Positions 36,415 to 46,600 of a stretch of DNA of 64,000 nt are shown piece after piece (positions within the stretch are counted from its first letter, which is position 1; every line of letters starts with the position of its first letter). The stretch covers positions 3,162,001-3,226,000 of the forward strand of contig NZ_CP065997.1 in NCBI RefSeq assembly GCF_016127315.1, read 5' to 3'. The stretch comes from Achromobacter deleyi (GTDB lineage: Bacteria > Pseudomonadota > Gammaproteobacteria > Burkholderiales > Burkholderiaceae_B). The notes beneath the pieces were generated by a model. It was given only the letters and a program-made list of their open reading frames with translations. It was not told where the DNA came from and did no database searches. Made by a program: the position numbers and the translations under genes.

Positions 36415-37386
36415 ATGAAGATTCTGAAGCGCCTGCTGTGCGGCGCGGCGGTGGCGGGCGCGCTGTGCGCGTCGGCCGTCGCCGCCGATCCCTATCCCTC
36501 TCAGCCGATCACGCTGGTCAACCCGTACGCGGCCGGCGGTCCCGCCGACGTGCTGGGCCGGGCCCTGGCGCGCGAACTGGAAAAGCAGCTGGGCAAGACC
36601 ATCATCGTCGAGAACAAGGCCGGCGGCGGCGCGGCCATCGGCGCCAACTTCGTGGCGCGCGCCAAGCCGGACGGCTACACGCTGCTGCTGGGCACGTCGG
36701 CCGCCCACGTGGTGACGCCGCTGATGCAGCAGACGCCGTACGACGGCATCAAGGACTTCGCCTTCGTCTCGATCGTCGCCAACCAGCCCAACATGCTGGT
36801 GGTGCGGCCCACGCTCAAGGCCGACAACGTCGAGCAATTGATCGCGATGGCGCGCAAGGAGCCGGGCCGCATCAACTACGCCTCGGCCGGGCCGGGCAGC
36901 TCGCCGCACCTGGGCGCCGAACTGTTCCGCGAACGCGCCGGCGTGGACATCGTCCACATCCCCTACAGCGGCGCGGCGCCCGCCATCAATGACCTGGTCG
37001 GCGGGCAGGTGGACATGGCGGTGCTGAACCTGGCCGCCAGCCTGCAGTTCATCCGCAGCGGCCGGCTCAAGGCGCTGGCCTACGCCAACGACCATCGCTC
37101 GCCGTTGCTGCCCGACGTGCCGACGCTGGCCGAATCCGGCGTGAAGGGCGCGGAGTCGGCCTCCTGGTACAGCCTGGCCGCGCCCAAGGGCACGCCGCCG
37201 GAAATCCTGCAGCGCCTGAACGACGCGGTCGCCAAGGTCAACGCCAATCCCGAATACAGCAAGCTGATGCAGGCGCAGGGCGTGGACCTGTGGAACATGA
37301 CGCCGCAGGAAGCCACGGCCTTCGTGGAGAAGGACCAGGCCGCCATGCGCAAGCTGGTGCAGGCGGCGGGGTTGATGAAGAAATAG
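36415..37386 (+). CDS. Tripartite tricarboxylate transporter binding protein (TctC/Bug), orphan
   Basis: A 323-residue periplasmic protein with a signal peptide (KILKRLLCGAAVAGALCASA, cleaved near AVAA). Bug-family blocks are PSQPITLVNPYAAGGPADVL, GANFVARAKPDGYTLLLGT and the C-terminal SWYSLAAPKGTPPEIL. No TctA/TctB membrane genes are nearby, as is common for the many Bug paralogues of Bordetella relatives. It is 77 bases downstream of the CoA-transferase and probably captures the acid that the locus degrades. Confidence 0.9.
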   Translation: MKILKRLLCGAAVAGALCASAVAADPYPSQPITLVNPYAAGGPADVLGRALARELEKQLGKTIIVENKAGGGAAIGANFVARAKPDGYTLLLGTSAAHVVTPLMQQTPYDGIKDFAFVSIVANQPNMLVVRPTLKADNVEQLIAMARKEPGRINYASAGPGSSPHLGAELFRERAGVDIVHIPYSGAAPAINDLVGGQVDMAVLNLAASLQFIRSGRLKALAYANDHRSPLLPDVPTLAESGVKGAESASWYSLAAPKGTPPEILQRLNDAVAKVNANPEYSKLMQAQGVDLWNMTPQEATAFVEKDQAAMRKLVQAAGLMKK

Positions 37387-37451
37387 GACGGTTCCGGTGG
37401 CTGGAATGACGGTTTGCCGCCCTGATCGGATCCTGATGAGCGCGAAAATCT

Positions 37452-37481
37452 CCCGGTGGCCTCGGCTACCGGGGTTGTTTT
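37452..37481 (+). terminator. Terminator after the CoA-transferase/TctC operon
   Basis: CCCGGT (37452-37457) pairs with ACCGGG (37468-37473), with further inner pairing of GGCC and GGC and a G-T wobble, followed by TTGTTTT. It separates the operon from the toxin-antitoxin pair. Confidence 0.75.
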
Positions 37482-37493
37482 AACGCTTTCAAG

Positions 37494-37509
37494 GTAGTAA
37501 CGTTACTAC
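37494..37509. promoter_or_regulatory. 16-base palindromic operator GTAGTAACGTTACTAC
   Basis: A perfect palindrome 28 bases upstream of the antitoxin start. Toxin-antitoxin operons are usually autorepressed by the antitoxin or complex at such a palindrome, so this is the likely operator. Confidence 0.7.
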
Positions 37510-37537
37510 GTTATTTGCAAGGATCAGGGGATGCGCC

Positions 37538-37792
37538 ATGTCTATCACCACACTGTCCAGCCGGGAACTCAATCAGGACGTGACCCGCGCCAAGAAGGCG
37601 GCCTTGCATGGCCCGGTGTTCATCACGGACCGGGGCAAGCCATCCCATGTCCTGCTCGGCATCGAAGAATACTGGCGCCTGGTCGGCCAAAAGCGGAATC
37701 TCGTCAGCGCATTGTCGATGCCGGGCCTCGCCGACATCGAACTCGATGCCCCCCGTTCACGCGAGCTGCCCCGTCCCGCGGACGTCGAGTGA
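37538..37792 (+). CDS. Phd/YefM family antitoxin
   Basis: An 84-residue antitoxin. The N-terminal Phd/YefM DNA-binding region is SSRELNQDVTRAKKAALHGP, then VFITDRGKPSHVLLGIEEYWRL; the C-terminal acidic tail should bind and neutralise the toxin. Its stop overlaps the PIN toxin start (TGATG). A 16-base palindrome upstream suggests autoregulation. Confidence 0.9.
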   Translation: MSITTLSSRELNQDVTRAKKAALHGPVFITDRGKPSHVLLGIEEYWRLVGQKRNLVSALSMPGLADIELDAPRSRELPRPADVE

Positions 37793-38217
37793 TGTTCCTG
37801 CTGGATACCAATGTGCTCTCCGAGCTGCGCAAGGCGGGCGAAGGCAAGGCGGACAAAAACGTGATCGCCTGGCTCTCGAACGAGGATGCGGTGAATTTTT
37901 ACGTTTCGGCGATCACGCTCATGGAGATCGAGATTGGCATCCTGCGCATGGAGCGGCGGGATGCCAGCCAGGGAACCCGCCTGCGGGCCTGGATGCGCGA
38001 TCGCGTCTTGCCGGAGTTCTCCAACCGGACGCTGCCACTCGATACCGCGGTGTCTTTGCGGTGCGCCAGATTGCATGTGCCGAATCTGCGGCCAGAGCGG
38101 GACGCCTTCATTGCGGCGACAGCGCTGGTGCATGGGATGACGCTCGTTACGCGAAACGTGTCTGATTTTTCCGCTTGCGGCGTGACCCTCGTCAATCCGT
38201 GGGATGCCCAGGCATAA
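37792..38217 (+). CDS. vapC: PIN-domain ribonuclease toxin (VapC family)
   Basis: A 141-residue PIN-domain toxin expected to cleave RNA. Acidic catalytic residues are visible: Asp5 (FLLDTNVLSEL), Glu45 (TLMEIEIGI) and Asp104 (RPERDAFIAATA). It is translationally coupled to the antitoxin by a one-base-shifted stop/start overlap. The pair interrupts the acyl-CoA locus between the TctC gene and the nitronate monooxygenase gene, as a small mobile module might. All key residues are present, so it seems functional. Confidence 0.92.
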   Translation: MFLLDTNVLSELRKAGEGKADKNVIAWLSNEDAVNFYVSAITLMEIEIGILRMERRDASQGTRLRAWMRDRVLPEFSNRTLPLDTAVSLRCARLHVPNLRPERDAFIAATALVHGMTLVTRNVSDFSACGVTLVNPWDAQA

Positions 38218-38324
38218 GCAACGGCGGCATTGCCCAGCAGCAGCATCTCTGGCCTGGCCTGGCCAGGCCGGGAGACCGGGCTGGGTCGATAAGTCGCTGG
38301 CACGGGCGTCGGTCCGCGTCCCGC

Positions 38325-39278
38325 TCAACCCGCCAGCAGCGCCACCCGCCTGAGCGCGTCGCGCGTTTCCGCCACCAGTTGCTCGACCACCGCGCCGGCC
38401 GGTTGCAGGCTGTCGATCAATCCCGCGCTCTGGCCGGCCTCGACCTTGCCGCCCTGCACGTCGCCGTCGAAGGCGGCCTGCTTCAGGGAACTGCCGGCGA
38501 ACATCGTTTCCAGCATGGCCTGGTCGCCGTCGCGTTCGGCCGCGAGATAGTCGCGGGCAAACGCATTGCGCAACATGCGCACCGGCGAACGGCCGCGGCC
38601 CACCAGCGTGGTGTCGGCCACGCCGGCCGCCAGCACCGCGTTCTTGTAGGCATCGCACACGCCGGCCTCGGGCGTCAGCAGGAAACGCGTCCCCAGCTGC
38701 GCGCCCGCGGCGCCCAGGCACAGCGCGGCGGCGATGCCGGCGCCATCGGCGATGCCGCCGGCCGCCACCACCGGCACCGATACGCGCCGCACCACCGAAC
38801 GCACCAGCACCTGCAGGCAAAGTTCATCGGGGCCGGGGTGGCCGCCCGCTTCCAGGCCGACGGCGATCACCGCGTCCACGCCGGCCGCTTCGGCCTTGGC
38901 GGCGTGTTCGGGGCTGGCGATGACCTGCAGCCACTTGACGCCGGCCTCGCGCGCGCGGCCGATGTGCTTCTGCGGTCCGCCCTGCGACGCGATGATGACC
39001 GGCACGCCTTCGGCCAGGGCGATGTCCATGTGTTCCTGCGCGCGCTTGTTGTACAGCGGGATGTTGACGGCGTAGGGCGCGTCGGTGCCGGCGCGGACCT
39101 CGCGGATGGCCGCCAGCAGCGCCTCGGGGTACATCGGGCCGGCGGCGATCACGCCGAGCCCGCCGGCGCGCGACACCGCCAGCGCCAGCGCCGCGTTCGA
39201 CGAGGCCCAGCTCATGCCGCCCTGGATGATCGGATAACGCGTGCCCAGCAGGCGGGTCAACGGGGTTTGCAGAGTCAT
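38325..39278 (-). CDS. Nitronate monooxygenase-like flavoprotein
   Basis: A 317-residue FMN-dependent TIM-barrel protein (nitronate monooxygenase / FabK family). Markers: YPIIQGGMSWASSN, VGLEAGGHPGPD with the likely base His, PVVAAGGIADGAGIAAALCLGA and GTRFLLTPEAGV. Many members so annotated act on acyl-CoA or related substrates rather than nitroalkanes. An operator-like palindrome identical in pattern to those of the neighbouring acyl-CoA operons lies 41 bases upstream, which connects it to that pathway. Confidence 0.87.
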   Translation of the reverse strand: MTLQTPLTRLLGTRYPIIQGGMSWASSNAALALAVSRAGGLGVIAAGPMYPEALLAAIREVRAGTDAPYAVNIPLYNKRAQEHMDIALAEGVPVIIASQGGPQKHIGRAREAGVKWLQVIASPEHAAKAEAAGVDAVIAVGLEAGGHPGPDELCLQVLVRSVVRRVSVPVVAAGGIADGAGIAAALCLGAAGAQLGTRFLLTPEAGVCDAYKNAVLAAGVADTTLVGRGRSPVRMLRNAFARDYLAAERDGDQAMLETMFAGSSLKQAAFDGDVQGGKVEAGQSAGLIDSLQPAGAVVEQLVAETRDALRRVALLAG

Positions 39279-39318
39279 GGCGAATCAGGATGGGGAAAAT
39301 CCCATTCTGGAATATATG

Positions 39319-39333
39319 GTTGATAAAATCAAC
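39319..39333. promoter_or_regulatory. MarR-type operator candidate C (GTTGAT-AAA-ATCAAC)
   Basis: Perfect palindrome with 6-base arms, extended by ATAT on both sides, in the spacer between the divergent nitronate monooxygenase-like gene and the MFS gene. It is the best-conserved of three related sites in this locus. Confidence 0.65.
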
Positions 39334-39498
39334 TATATTCTGAGTGTCGGTCCGGCGAGCGCATCGCGCACGCCATGCGCGATGCGCCGACGCGGGTATT
39401 CCCGGTCGCGCCAGGTTATTTGTTTATGATGTGCGCGTCGGGCCCAAGGCCCGGCCGTCCCGAGGAGGGGGCGTCTTTCTCCATCAATAAGAAAAATC

Positions 39499-40710
39499 AT
39501 GTCGAGCACTACCTCGAGCACTACCGATACGCTTTCCGTGCGCACCATCGTCCTGGGTACCCTGGTGGTGCTGCTGGCCATGGGCGTGCGCGCCACCTTT
39601 GGCCTGTTCATGCAGCCGATGGGCCTGGCCCACGGCTGGAGCCGCGAAGTGTTTTCCATGGCCTTCGCATTGCAGAACCTGGTCTGGGGCGTGGCCTGCA
39701 TCTTCATGGGCATCCTGGCCGACCGTTATGGGTCCGGCCGCACCATCGCGCTGGGCGCGGTGCTGTACATGCTGGGCATGATCGGCACCCGCTTCGCGAC
39801 CGACGAAACCACGCTCTACCTGAGCGCCGGCCTGCTGGTCGGCCTGGGCCAGGCCGGCACCACGTTCCCGGTGATCCTGCCGGTGGTGGCGCGCGCCGTG
39901 CCGGCGGCCTACCGCAGCACGGCCATGGGCATCGCCAGCGCCGGCGGCTCGCTCGGCCAGTTCGCCGTGGTGCCGACCGGGCAGGCGCTGATCACCGGCC
40001 TGGACTGGCCGGGCGCGCTGTGGGTGCTGTCGCTGTTCGTCGCTTGCGCGGCGCCGCTGGCCTATTTCCTGCGCGGCCGTCCGCCGGCCCACGGCGGGCC
40101 GCAGCAGTCGCTGGCGGCGGCGGTGCGACAGGCGGTGCGGCATCCGTCGTTCCACTTCCTGTTCTGGAGCTATTTCGTCTGCGGCTTCCACACGGCCTTC
40201 ATCACGCTGCACCTGCCGGCCTATGTCACCGACGGCGGCCTGACGCCGGGGCAGGGCGCCACCGCGATCGCGCTGATCGGGCTGTTCAACGTGCTGGGAT
40301 CGTTCTACGCCGGCAAGCTCGGCGGCCAGTACAGCAAGAAGCGGCTGCTCGCGGTGGTCTACGGCATGCGCGCCTTCGGCATCCTGCTGCTGCTGTGGCT
40401 GCCGCTGTCGCCGTGGGTGCTGTATGCGTTCGCGGCCTGGATGGGGCTGTTCTGGCTGGGCACGGTGCCGCTGACTCAGGGGCTGATCGGCCAGATCTAT
40501 GGCCTGCGTTATGCCGCGACCCTGTCCGGCATCGTTTTCCTGGGCCACCAGGTCGGCAGTTTCATCGGCGTGTGGCTGGGCGGTTATGCCTATGCCAAGA
40601 CCGGCAACTACGACCTGGTCTGGTGGCTGGGCGTGGCGCTGGCGGTGGCCGCCGCGCTGCTGTGCCTGCCGGTGCGCGAGCAGCCGCTGGCGCAGCCGGC
40701 GACCGCGTGA
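39499..40710 (+). CDS. Major facilitator superfamily transporter
   Basis: A 403-residue inner-membrane carrier with about 12 helices in two bundles. The MFS A-motif-like loop is GILADRYGSGRTI, and the second bundle holds YAGKLGGQYSKKRLLAVVYG. It resembles monocarboxylate/oxalate-formate type carriers. It is divergent from the nitronate monooxygenase-like gene with operator site C in the shared spacer, so it may import the acid degraded by the locus. Substrate not determinable. Confidence 0.87.
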   Translation: MSSTTSSTTDTLSVRTIVLGTLVVLLAMGVRATFGLFMQPMGLAHGWSREVFSMAFALQNLVWGVACIFMGILADRYGSGRTIALGAVLYMLGMIGTRFATDETTLYLSAGLLVGLGQAGTTFPVILPVVARAVPAAYRSTAMGIASAGGSLGQFAVVPTGQALITGLDWPGALWVLSLFVACAAPLAYFLRGRPPAHGGPQQSLAAAVRQAVRHPSFHFLFWSYFVCGFHTAFITLHLPAYVTDGGLTPGQGATAIALIGLFNVLGSFYAGKLGGQYSKKRLLAVVYGMRAFGILLLLWLPLSPWVLYAFAAWMGLFWLGTVPLTQGLIGQIYGLRYAATLSGIVFLGHQVGSFIGVWLGGYAYAKTGNYDLVWWLGVALAVAAALLCLPVREQPLAQPATA

Positions 40711-40717
40711 GGCGCGG

Positions 40718-40888
40718 ATGCCCATCATGACCGACGCGCCTTCCGCACCGTCCGCCCGCCGCCATCGCGGCTGGCGCCTGGCGGGCTGGGCCGCGTCGGC
40801 GCTGGTGCTGGGCCTGGCCTTCTGGGGCTACACCCAGCCCGAGATGCAGATCCATTGGGAAAACCTGGCGTCGATGTGCGGTTTCTAG
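40718..40888 (+). CDS. Small single-span membrane protein
   Basis: A 56-residue protein: a basic N-terminal part (SAPSARRHRGWRLAG), one membrane helix (WAASALVLGLAFWGYT) and a short tail ending in SMCGF. The ATG at 40718 has GAGG 5 bases upstream; an ATG three codons later is less well placed. It starts 8 bases after the MFS gene stop, so it is probably translated with it and could be an accessory subunit. No function recognised. Confidence 0.65.
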   Translation: MPIMTDAPSAPSARRHRGWRLAGWAASALVLGLAFWGYTQPEMQIHWENLASMCGF

Positions 40889-40972
40889 CCGCGCGGGCGG
40901 GGCGGGGGCGCGGTATCCTACGGCGGTAATCTTTTCCACCCCGCGTTTCCATCCCGCGTTTTGACGCCGCCC

Positions 40973-43636
40973 ATGCAGGACGACCCGCTTTCCTACCCCG
41001 ACCTGAGCCTGACCGCCATCGGCGGCATGCCCGCCGCCGACATGCTGGTGCTGACGGTCAACAACCGCCTGTCGCGCCGGCTCACGCTCGAGCTGGCGGG
41101 GTTGTTGCGCCAGGAGCGTCAGGTCAGCGAGCTGCCGCGCATCCTGCCCTTGTCCGCCTGGCTGGCCGAATCCGCCAATGAGCTGGCGTTCGAGACCGAT
41201 GACGACGTGCCGGCCTACCGGCTCGACGGCTTCGCCACCCAGTTGGTCTGGACCGAGGCCATCCGCGCCGAAGAGGCCGAGCGCGTGCTGCTGGACGCCA
41301 GCCAGGCCGCGCGCCTGTCGATGGATGCGGACCAGCTCATGGACGAGTGGTCGTTGCGCGTGCCGTCCGGCGCCGACACCGACGAATACCGCGGCTTCGC
41401 GCGCTGGCGCGAACGCTATCGCCAGGCCCTGGCCGCGATCGACGCCGAAGACGCCAACCAGGGCTATGCCCGCGTGTTGCGGGCGCTCGAGGATGGCCGC
41501 CTGGCCGTGCCGGGCCATCTGGTGCTGGCCGGCTTCACTGACATGTCGCCGCGCTTCAGGCGCCTGTTGCAGGCGTTCGAGGAACAGGGCTGCCTGATCG
41601 CGCAATGGCGCGACACGCAGCGCGCGCCCGCCGAGCCGCGCCGCTACGAGGCGCCGGAGCAGGGCGCCGAGTGGCGCGCGGCGGCCGAGTGGGCCGCCAG
41701 TCAGCTGAAGCGTCATCCCGCCGGCCGCTACGCCATCGTCTCGCCCCAGCTCGAAGCCGAATCGCCGTTCGCGCGGCGCATCCTCAGCCAGGCGCTGGCG
41801 GGCCACGACGGCGCGCCGGCGTTCGCCTTCAACGTCGCGGTTGGCCGTCCGCTGGATGAATGGCCGATGGCGCGCGCCGCGCTGGCGTGGCTGCGCGCGC
41901 TGGCCGAATGCGCGGCCGGCAAGGGCTGTGGCGTCGAGGTGCTGGGCGCCGCGCTGCTGGCGGGCCACTGCGCGGGCGACGTCAGCGAACGCGCCCGCCT
42001 GGCCGCCCTCGATGCGCGCTGGCGCCGTCGCGGCCAGATCCACGTGTCCGCCGCGGAATGGCGCAAGCAGCTGTCGCAGCTGCCGCCGCTGGCGCAGGCC
42101 TGGGACCAGGCCATGGAGATCTGGACGCGGGGCGGCGCGCGCGCGACCAGCGATGTCTGGATGCTGCGCATGAAGGCGGCGCTGACGGCGCTCGGCTTTC
42201 CCGGCGAGGGCGTGCTGGACAGCGTCGGTTACCAGGTGCTGGGCGCGTTCGGCGAGGCGCTGGGCGGCTTCTCGGCGCTGGCGCCGGCCGCGGGCAAGCT
42301 GGGCGGCGTGGCGGCGGTCAACCTGCTCCAGAGCGTGGCGCGTTCGGCCGCCTTCCAGCCGCAGCGCGACCCGCTGGCGCGGCTCGACGTGCTGGGCCTG
42401 CTGGAAGCCGAAGGCGGCTTCTGGGATGGCGTCTGGATGCTGGGGCTGACCGATGACGTGCTGCCGGCCTCGCCCAAGCCGAACCCGCTGCTGCCGCTGG
42501 CGGTGTTGCGCCAGGCCAAGGCGCCGCGCGCCACGCCCGAGCGCGAACGCGAATGGGCCGAGGGGATCTACGCGGCGCTGTGCCGCTGCGCCCCGCAGGT
42601 CATCGTCAGCCACGCGCACATGGACGGCGAACGCGAGTTGCGGCCGTCGCCGCTGATCGCCGCCGCCGCCCTGACCGATTGGCGGCCTGCGCCCGCGCCG
42701 GCCGTGGCCGCCTTGCCGCAGGAAACGCTGGATGACGCGCAGGGCCCGCCCCTGGCGTCGGACGACCGTGGCGGCGGCGGGTTGGACGTATTGGACACGC
42801 AGGCGCGCAATCCCCTGTGGGCGTTCGTGCGCCACCGGCTGGGCGGGCGCGAGCTCGCGGCATACGCCGACGCGGCCACGGTGAACGTGCGCGGCCAGTT
42901 CCTGCACAAGGCATTGGAACTGGTGTGGGGCATGTTGCCCGACCAGGAGGCCTTGCACGACACGCTGGCCGCCGGCCGCCTGCCGGCCTTGCTGGAGCAG
43001 GCGGTGGCGCAGGCCGCCGAGGAAGAGCTGCAACAGTACGCACCGGCGCTGAAGGCACTGGAATGCGCCCGCGCGCTGGCGGTGCTGGCCTCGTGGCTCG
43101 ACATGGAAGCCCAGCGGCTGCCGTTCGCGGTGGCGCAGGTCGAGAAGAACCACGAATGGCGCCATGGCGCACTGCACCTGAAGCTGCGGCTGGACCGCAT
43201 CGACACGCTGGCCGACGGCCGCAACGTCATCGTCGACTACAAGACCGGCGTGGCCGCGGCCAAGCCCGAGCCCGACTGGTCGCGCAGCCGTCCGGTGAAC
43301 GTGCAGCTGCCGTTCTACGCCTCGGTGCTGGCCGATGCCGCCGGCGGCGAAGTGGCCGGCCTGGTGCTGGCCCAGATCCATGCGCGCCAGGTGGCGGCGC
43401 AGGGCCTGGCCGACGAAGACCTGGGCATGGAGGGGGTGACGCTGGCCGCCGAGAGCAAGTACTTCGACGGCCTGTCCTGGCCCGAGATCCGCCAGCGCTG
43501 GCGCGCCGCGATCGAGTCGCTGGCCGATGAATACGTGGCAGGCCATGCCGCCAATGTCGCCTACCGCCGCGACGACCTGAAATACTGCGACGCGCTGCCC
43601 TTCCTGCGCTTGCACCTGGATGACGAGGACGCCTGA
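40973..43636 (+). CDS. AddB-like DNA repair nuclease (PD-(D/E)XK)
   Basis: An 887-residue protein of the proteobacterial DNA repair nuclease family paired with an AddA-like helicase. The C-terminal RecB-type nuclease motif is RLDRIDTLADG followed by VIVDYKTG (about residues 740-760). The N-terminal two thirds resemble an inactivated helicase (NNRLSRRLTLELAGLL at the start, no Walker A), as in AddB. The start ATG at 40973 is preferred over an upstream TTG. It is 3 bases before the addA-like gene, so the two are co-translated and should form a double-strand-break resection complex in place of RecBCD. Confidence 0.85.
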   Translation: MQDDPLSYPDLSLTAIGGMPAADMLVLTVNNRLSRRLTLELAGLLRQERQVSELPRILPLSAWLAESANELAFETDDDVPAYRLDGFATQLVWTEAIRAEEAERVLLDASQAARLSMDADQLMDEWSLRVPSGADTDEYRGFARWRERYRQALAAIDAEDANQGYARVLRALEDGRLAVPGHLVLAGFTDMSPRFRRLLQAFEEQGCLIAQWRDTQRAPAEPRRYEAPEQGAEWRAAAEWAASQLKRHPAGRYAIVSPQLEAESPFARRILSQALAGHDGAPAFAFNVAVGRPLDEWPMARAALAWLRALAECAAGKGCGVEVLGAALLAGHCAGDVSERARLAALDARWRRRGQIHVSAAEWRKQLSQLPPLAQAWDQAMEIWTRGGARATSDVWMLRMKAALTALGFPGEGVLDSVGYQVLGAFGEALGGFSALAPAAGKLGGVAAVNLLQSVARSAAFQPQRDPLARLDVLGLLEAEGGFWDGVWMLGLTDDVLPASPKPNPLLPLAVLRQAKAPRATPEREREWAEGIYAALCRCAPQVIVSHAHMDGERELRPSPLIAAAALTDWRPAPAPAVAALPQETLDDAQGPPLASDDRGGGGLDVLDTQARNPLWAFVRHRLGGRELAAYADAATVNVRGQFLHKALELVWGMLPDQEALHDTLAAGRLPALLEQAVAQAAEEELQQYAPALKALECARALAVLASWLDMEAQRLPFAVAQVEKNHEWRHGALHLKLRLDRIDTLADGRNVIVDYKTGVAAAKPEPDWSRSRPVNVQLPFYASVLADAAGGEVAGLVLAQIHARQVAAQGLADEDLGMEGVTLAAESKYFDGLSWPEIRQRWRAAIESLADEYVAGHAANVAYRRDDLKYCDALPFLRLHLDDEDA

Positions 43637-43639
43637 GCC

Positions 43640-46600
43640 ATGGCCGATGTAGAACGCCAGCCCCAGGACCATGCCGCGCGCGCGGCGGCGCTGGACCCCG
43701 CACGCTCTTTCCTGGTGCAGGCGCCCGCCGGCTCCGGCAAGACGGAACTGCTGACCGACCGCATCCTGGCGCTGCTGGCCACCGTCAACCGGCCCGAGGA
43801 AATCGTCGCCATCACCTTCACGCGCAAGGCCGCCTCGGAGATGCATGCGCGCGTGCTGAGCAAGTTGCGCCGCGGCCTGGACGCGCCGCCCGAGGCCGCG
43901 CACGAGCGCCGCGGCTGGGAACTGGCGCGCGCCGCGCTGGCGCGCAACGCCGAACAGGAATGGCACCTGCTGGAACACCCGGCGCGGCTGGCGATCCGCA
44001 CCATCGACTCGTTCTGCGCCGGCCTGGTTCGCAGCATGCCGTGGCTGTCCGAGCTGGGCGGCATGCCCGAGATCACCGACGACGCTCGCGCCCACTACGA
44101 AGCGGCGGCGCGCGCCACGCTCGACCTGGCGGACGACTACGATGCCGTCCGCATCCTGCTGCAGCACATGGACGTGGACGTGCAGGCGGCCAAGGACGCC
44201 ATCGCCGACATGCTCGGCCAACGCGATCAGTGGTTGCCGTTGCTGCGCCATGGCTCCGACCGCGAAGCGCTGGAGCAAACCCTGGCCGAGGCCATCGGCG
44301 AGGACCTGGACGCGCTGTGCGAGGCCATGCCCTACGGCTGGGCCGATGCGCTGTCCGGCCCGGCGCGGCTGGCCGCGGCCCAGTTGCAGGACGGCGGCGA
44401 GGACGACCGGCTGGCCGCCTTGCTCGACTGGACCGAGGAACTGCCGGCCGATGCCGAGGTGCTGGACCAGTGGCGCGCCGTCGCGCACCTGCTGCTGACC
44501 GGCACGGGCTCGTTGCGCAAGACCGTCACCAAGACCCTGGGTTTTCCGGCCAAGTGCGCGCACAAGGAACCGTTCGTCGCCTGGCTCGAAAGCGCCGATG
44601 CCGATGCGGCCTGGGTGCGGCGCCTGGCGGCGGTGCGCGACATTCCGGCGCCGCGCTTGAGCGACGCGCAATGGGAAGTGCTGGGCGCCCAGCTGATGAC
44701 GCTGGCGCTGGCCGTGGCGCAGTTGCGGCTGCGTTTCGCCGACACCGGCGAGGTCGATTTCATCGAGGTCTCGCAACGCGCCGCCTCGGCGTTGGGCAGC
44801 GCCGACGATCCGGGCGAGTTGCTGCTCAAGCTCGACGCCTCCATCCGCCATCTGCTGATCGATGAATTCCAGGACACCAGCCAGACGCAGCTGGACCTGT
44901 TGCGCACGCTGACCTCCGGCTGGCAGGAGGGCGATGGCCGCAGCCTGTTCCTGGTGGGCGATCCGATGCAGTCGATCTACCGGTTCCGCAAGGCGGAAGT
45001 GGGGCTGTTCCTCGAAGTCGCGGAAAAGGGCGTGGGCGAGCTGCAGCCGGGGTTCCTCAACCTGACCGACAATTTCCGCTCGCAGGCCGGCATCGTCGAC
45101 TGGGTCAACCAGTCGTTCGCGCAACTGCTGCCCAAGCGCAGCGACGCCGCGGCGGGCGCCATCAAGTACAGCCCCTCCACCGCCTTCCACGGCGCCTTGC
45201 CGGATCCGGCCGTGCGCTTCCATCCCGCCTGGTCGCGCGCCGGCGCCGCGCCCGCCGAGGAGCAGGCCGAGGACATCGCCGTCGACCTGGTACGGCAGGC
45301 GCTGGCCGAACACGCGGGCAGCAAGCACCCGGTCGCGATCCTGGTTCGGGCCCGCAGCCACCTGGGCAACCTGACGCGCCGGCTGGCGCAGGAAGGCATC
45401 CGCTGCCGCGCGGTCGATCTGGTGCCGCTGGCGCTGCGGCCGGTGGTGGCGGACCTGGTGCAACTGGTGCGGGCGCTGTCGCATCCGGGCGACCGGCTGG
45501 CGTGGCTGTCGGTGCTGCGCGCGCCGTTCTGCGGCCTGACGCTGGAATCGCTGCAGCGCCTGTTCGGCGCCGACCATGTGACGCCGGTGCCGGTGCTGCT
45601 GGAGCGCCTGTTGCGCCCGGCGTCGGCGAAGGCCATGGCGGCGCCCTTGGCCACCGCGCCGGCCGCCCGCCAGGGATCGCTGTTCGACGACAGCGAGAAC
45701 CCGGCGCAAGGGGCCTTGTTCGACGATGCGGCGCCTGAAGCATCGCGCGTTGATCCGGTCTTGACGCCGGTCGCGGCGGGCGAGGGCGAACCCTCGTTCG
45801 GCGGCGCGGACGCCCCGCGTTCGGCCGAGGCCCTGCTGCGTCCCGATGAATACGCGCGCCTGCGGCAGGTGGCGGCGATATTGCTGGACACGCGCAACGC
45901 GTCGGGCGCGATGCCGTTCGCGGCCTGGGTCGAGTCGCTGTGGCGCCGCCTGGGCGGCCCCGCGCTCTACAGCGGCCCGTCGGTCGCCAACGACGCCGAA
46001 AGCCTGTTCCAGCTGGTCGAGCGCCTGGCGCCGCACGGCGCCATCGACGTCGCCACGCTGGACACCGGCATCGCCCGCCTGTTCGCGGCGCCGGATGCCG
46101 CCGACGAAGAGGCCGCGGTCGAGATCATGACCATGCACAAGTCCAAGGGCCTGCAGTTCGAGACCGTGATCCTGTACGGCCTGCATCGCGCGCCGCGCGG
46201 CGACCAGCCGCCGCTGGTGCGCTTCGAGCAAAGCGGCGGCCGCGTGCTGTTCGGCCCGGTCAAACCGCGCGCCGAGACCGAGGCCGACCCCGTGTCGCGC
46301 TACCTCGGCGCGCGCGAGGCCCGTCGCGCGTCCTACGAAATCGACCGCCTGCTGTACGTCGCCGCCACCCGCGCCCGCAAGCGCCTGCACCTGGTCGGCC
46401 ACGTCAACGTCGACGAGGCCAGCGGCCAGCCCAAGACGCCATCTTCCGCCAGCCTGCTGGGCCGCCTCTGGCCCTGCCTGGCCACCCCCACGCCGCCGGC
46501 CCTCGACGGCGACGCCGCCGAACCCGTGGCCGACGCGCCTGAATGGCAAGGCGAACCGCTGCGCCGTCTGCACCGCGACGGCCTGGCGCAATTGGCGCGG

